Of a stretch of DNA of 42,694 nt, positions 42,409 to 42,694 are shown piece by piece. The DNA comes from Saprospiraceae bacterium. GTDB lineage: Bacteria > Bacteroidota > Bacteroidia > Chitinophagales > Saprospiraceae. Where the stretch lies: positions 1 through 42,694 of the forward strand of contig JAHDHW010000019.1 of assembly GCA_020631105.1 (NCBI GenBank), given 5' to 3'. The position numbers and the translations under genes were made by a program. Below the pieces are notes generated by a model. That model ran no database searches, was not told where the DNA came from, and saw nothing but the letters and a program-made list of their open reading frames with translations. Positions within the stretch are counted from its first letter, which is position 1. Every line of letters starts with the position of its first letter.

Positions 42409-42694
42409 GAAAAATGATTTAAGGTTTAGATAGTATAAGATAGAGCGACTAAGCGTCACCTTTAATTTTTTTACTTAAAAAAACTGTGAAGTTGTCTCTA
42501 TGTTAATCAATAGAATGATTTTGTAAGGGAGCCTTAATTTACGGATAAATGATCACTGTTAGAAGCTAAAGCCGCTTATTTGTCGCCAAATTGAGCTTAA
42601 TTAACGTTAAAAGTTATTTTGAATAGTGCTTCGCCTGTGTTTATACGCTCAGATTTTCTTTTTTAGTATACTCTAGTACTTAACATCCGCTGAT
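42409..42694. other. Upstream region at the window edge, nothing clear
   Basis: The last 286 bases are AT-rich with no supported gene. The region should contain the promoter of the thioredoxin gene on the minus strand. TATC repeats near 42430-42445 are suggestive, but there is no full consensus. Confidence 0.35.

Overview
The window reads as chromosomal DNA of a Bacteroidota member, most likely marine/Saprospiria-like (Lewinella/Haliscomenobacter type; the rank below phylum is inference). The evidence is as follows. Four secreted proteins end in type IX secretion (T9SS) type A sorting domains. There is a SusC-like TonB-dependent receptor and a TPR-LytS/LytTR two-component pair. DUF6090, TMEM220 and DUF2891 families are present. 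Both tRNA genes are preceded by a TTG-N20-TAnnTTTG promoter, the Bacteroidota sigma-A type. No phage, IS element, CRISPR array or rRNA operon was seen.

Layout. 1-2100: tRNA-Asn (minus) with terminator and promoter, a PfkB sugar kinase and an Nfu-type Fe-S scaffold. 2125-4700 (minus): pepD dipeptidase behind a DUF2891 lipid/periplasmic-type protein. 4989-7906: TPR sensor kinase overlapping a LytTR regulator. 8228-12099: a T9SS cargo protein and a T9SS leucine-rich-repeat protein built from a duplicated module. 12170-17209: a tight operon of SH3-type lipoprotein, small membrane protein, LemA, DUF1266, DUF3137 and an ABM-fold protein. 17210-17692: intergenic, with a possible small RNA or attenuator. 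17693-20174: M14 carboxypeptidase plus DUF6090 membrane protein. 20278-23067: ClpB with a long lysine-rich tail. 23088-23942 (minus): an MtfA-like protein lacking the expected zinc-site residues. 24098-24170: tRNA-Phe, followed by an M15 peptidase with no signal peptide and an Ogt DNA-repair protein. 26031-28253 (minus): TlpA-type thioredoxin and a TonB_C protein. 28524-29171: HAD phosphatase. 29224-31970 (minus): TMEM220 protein and TonB-dependent receptor. 32127-42408 (minus): sugar isomerase/epimerase, two large paralogous T9SS surface proteins, a Gfo/Idh/MocA oxidoreductase and a secreted thioredoxin-TPR protein.

How the parts fit. Most genes are housekeeping or cell-envelope functions. 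The most unusual parts are the LemA/DUF1266/DUF3137 envelope operon, the two mosaic T9SS proteins inserted between sugar-metabolism genes, and several small structural oddities: a repeated tRNA 5' end, a degenerate peptidase, an extended ClpB tail, and a terminator standing alone in front of the M14 gene. I see no clear defence or biosynthetic island. The best candidate for an undescribed system is the 12170-17209 operon.
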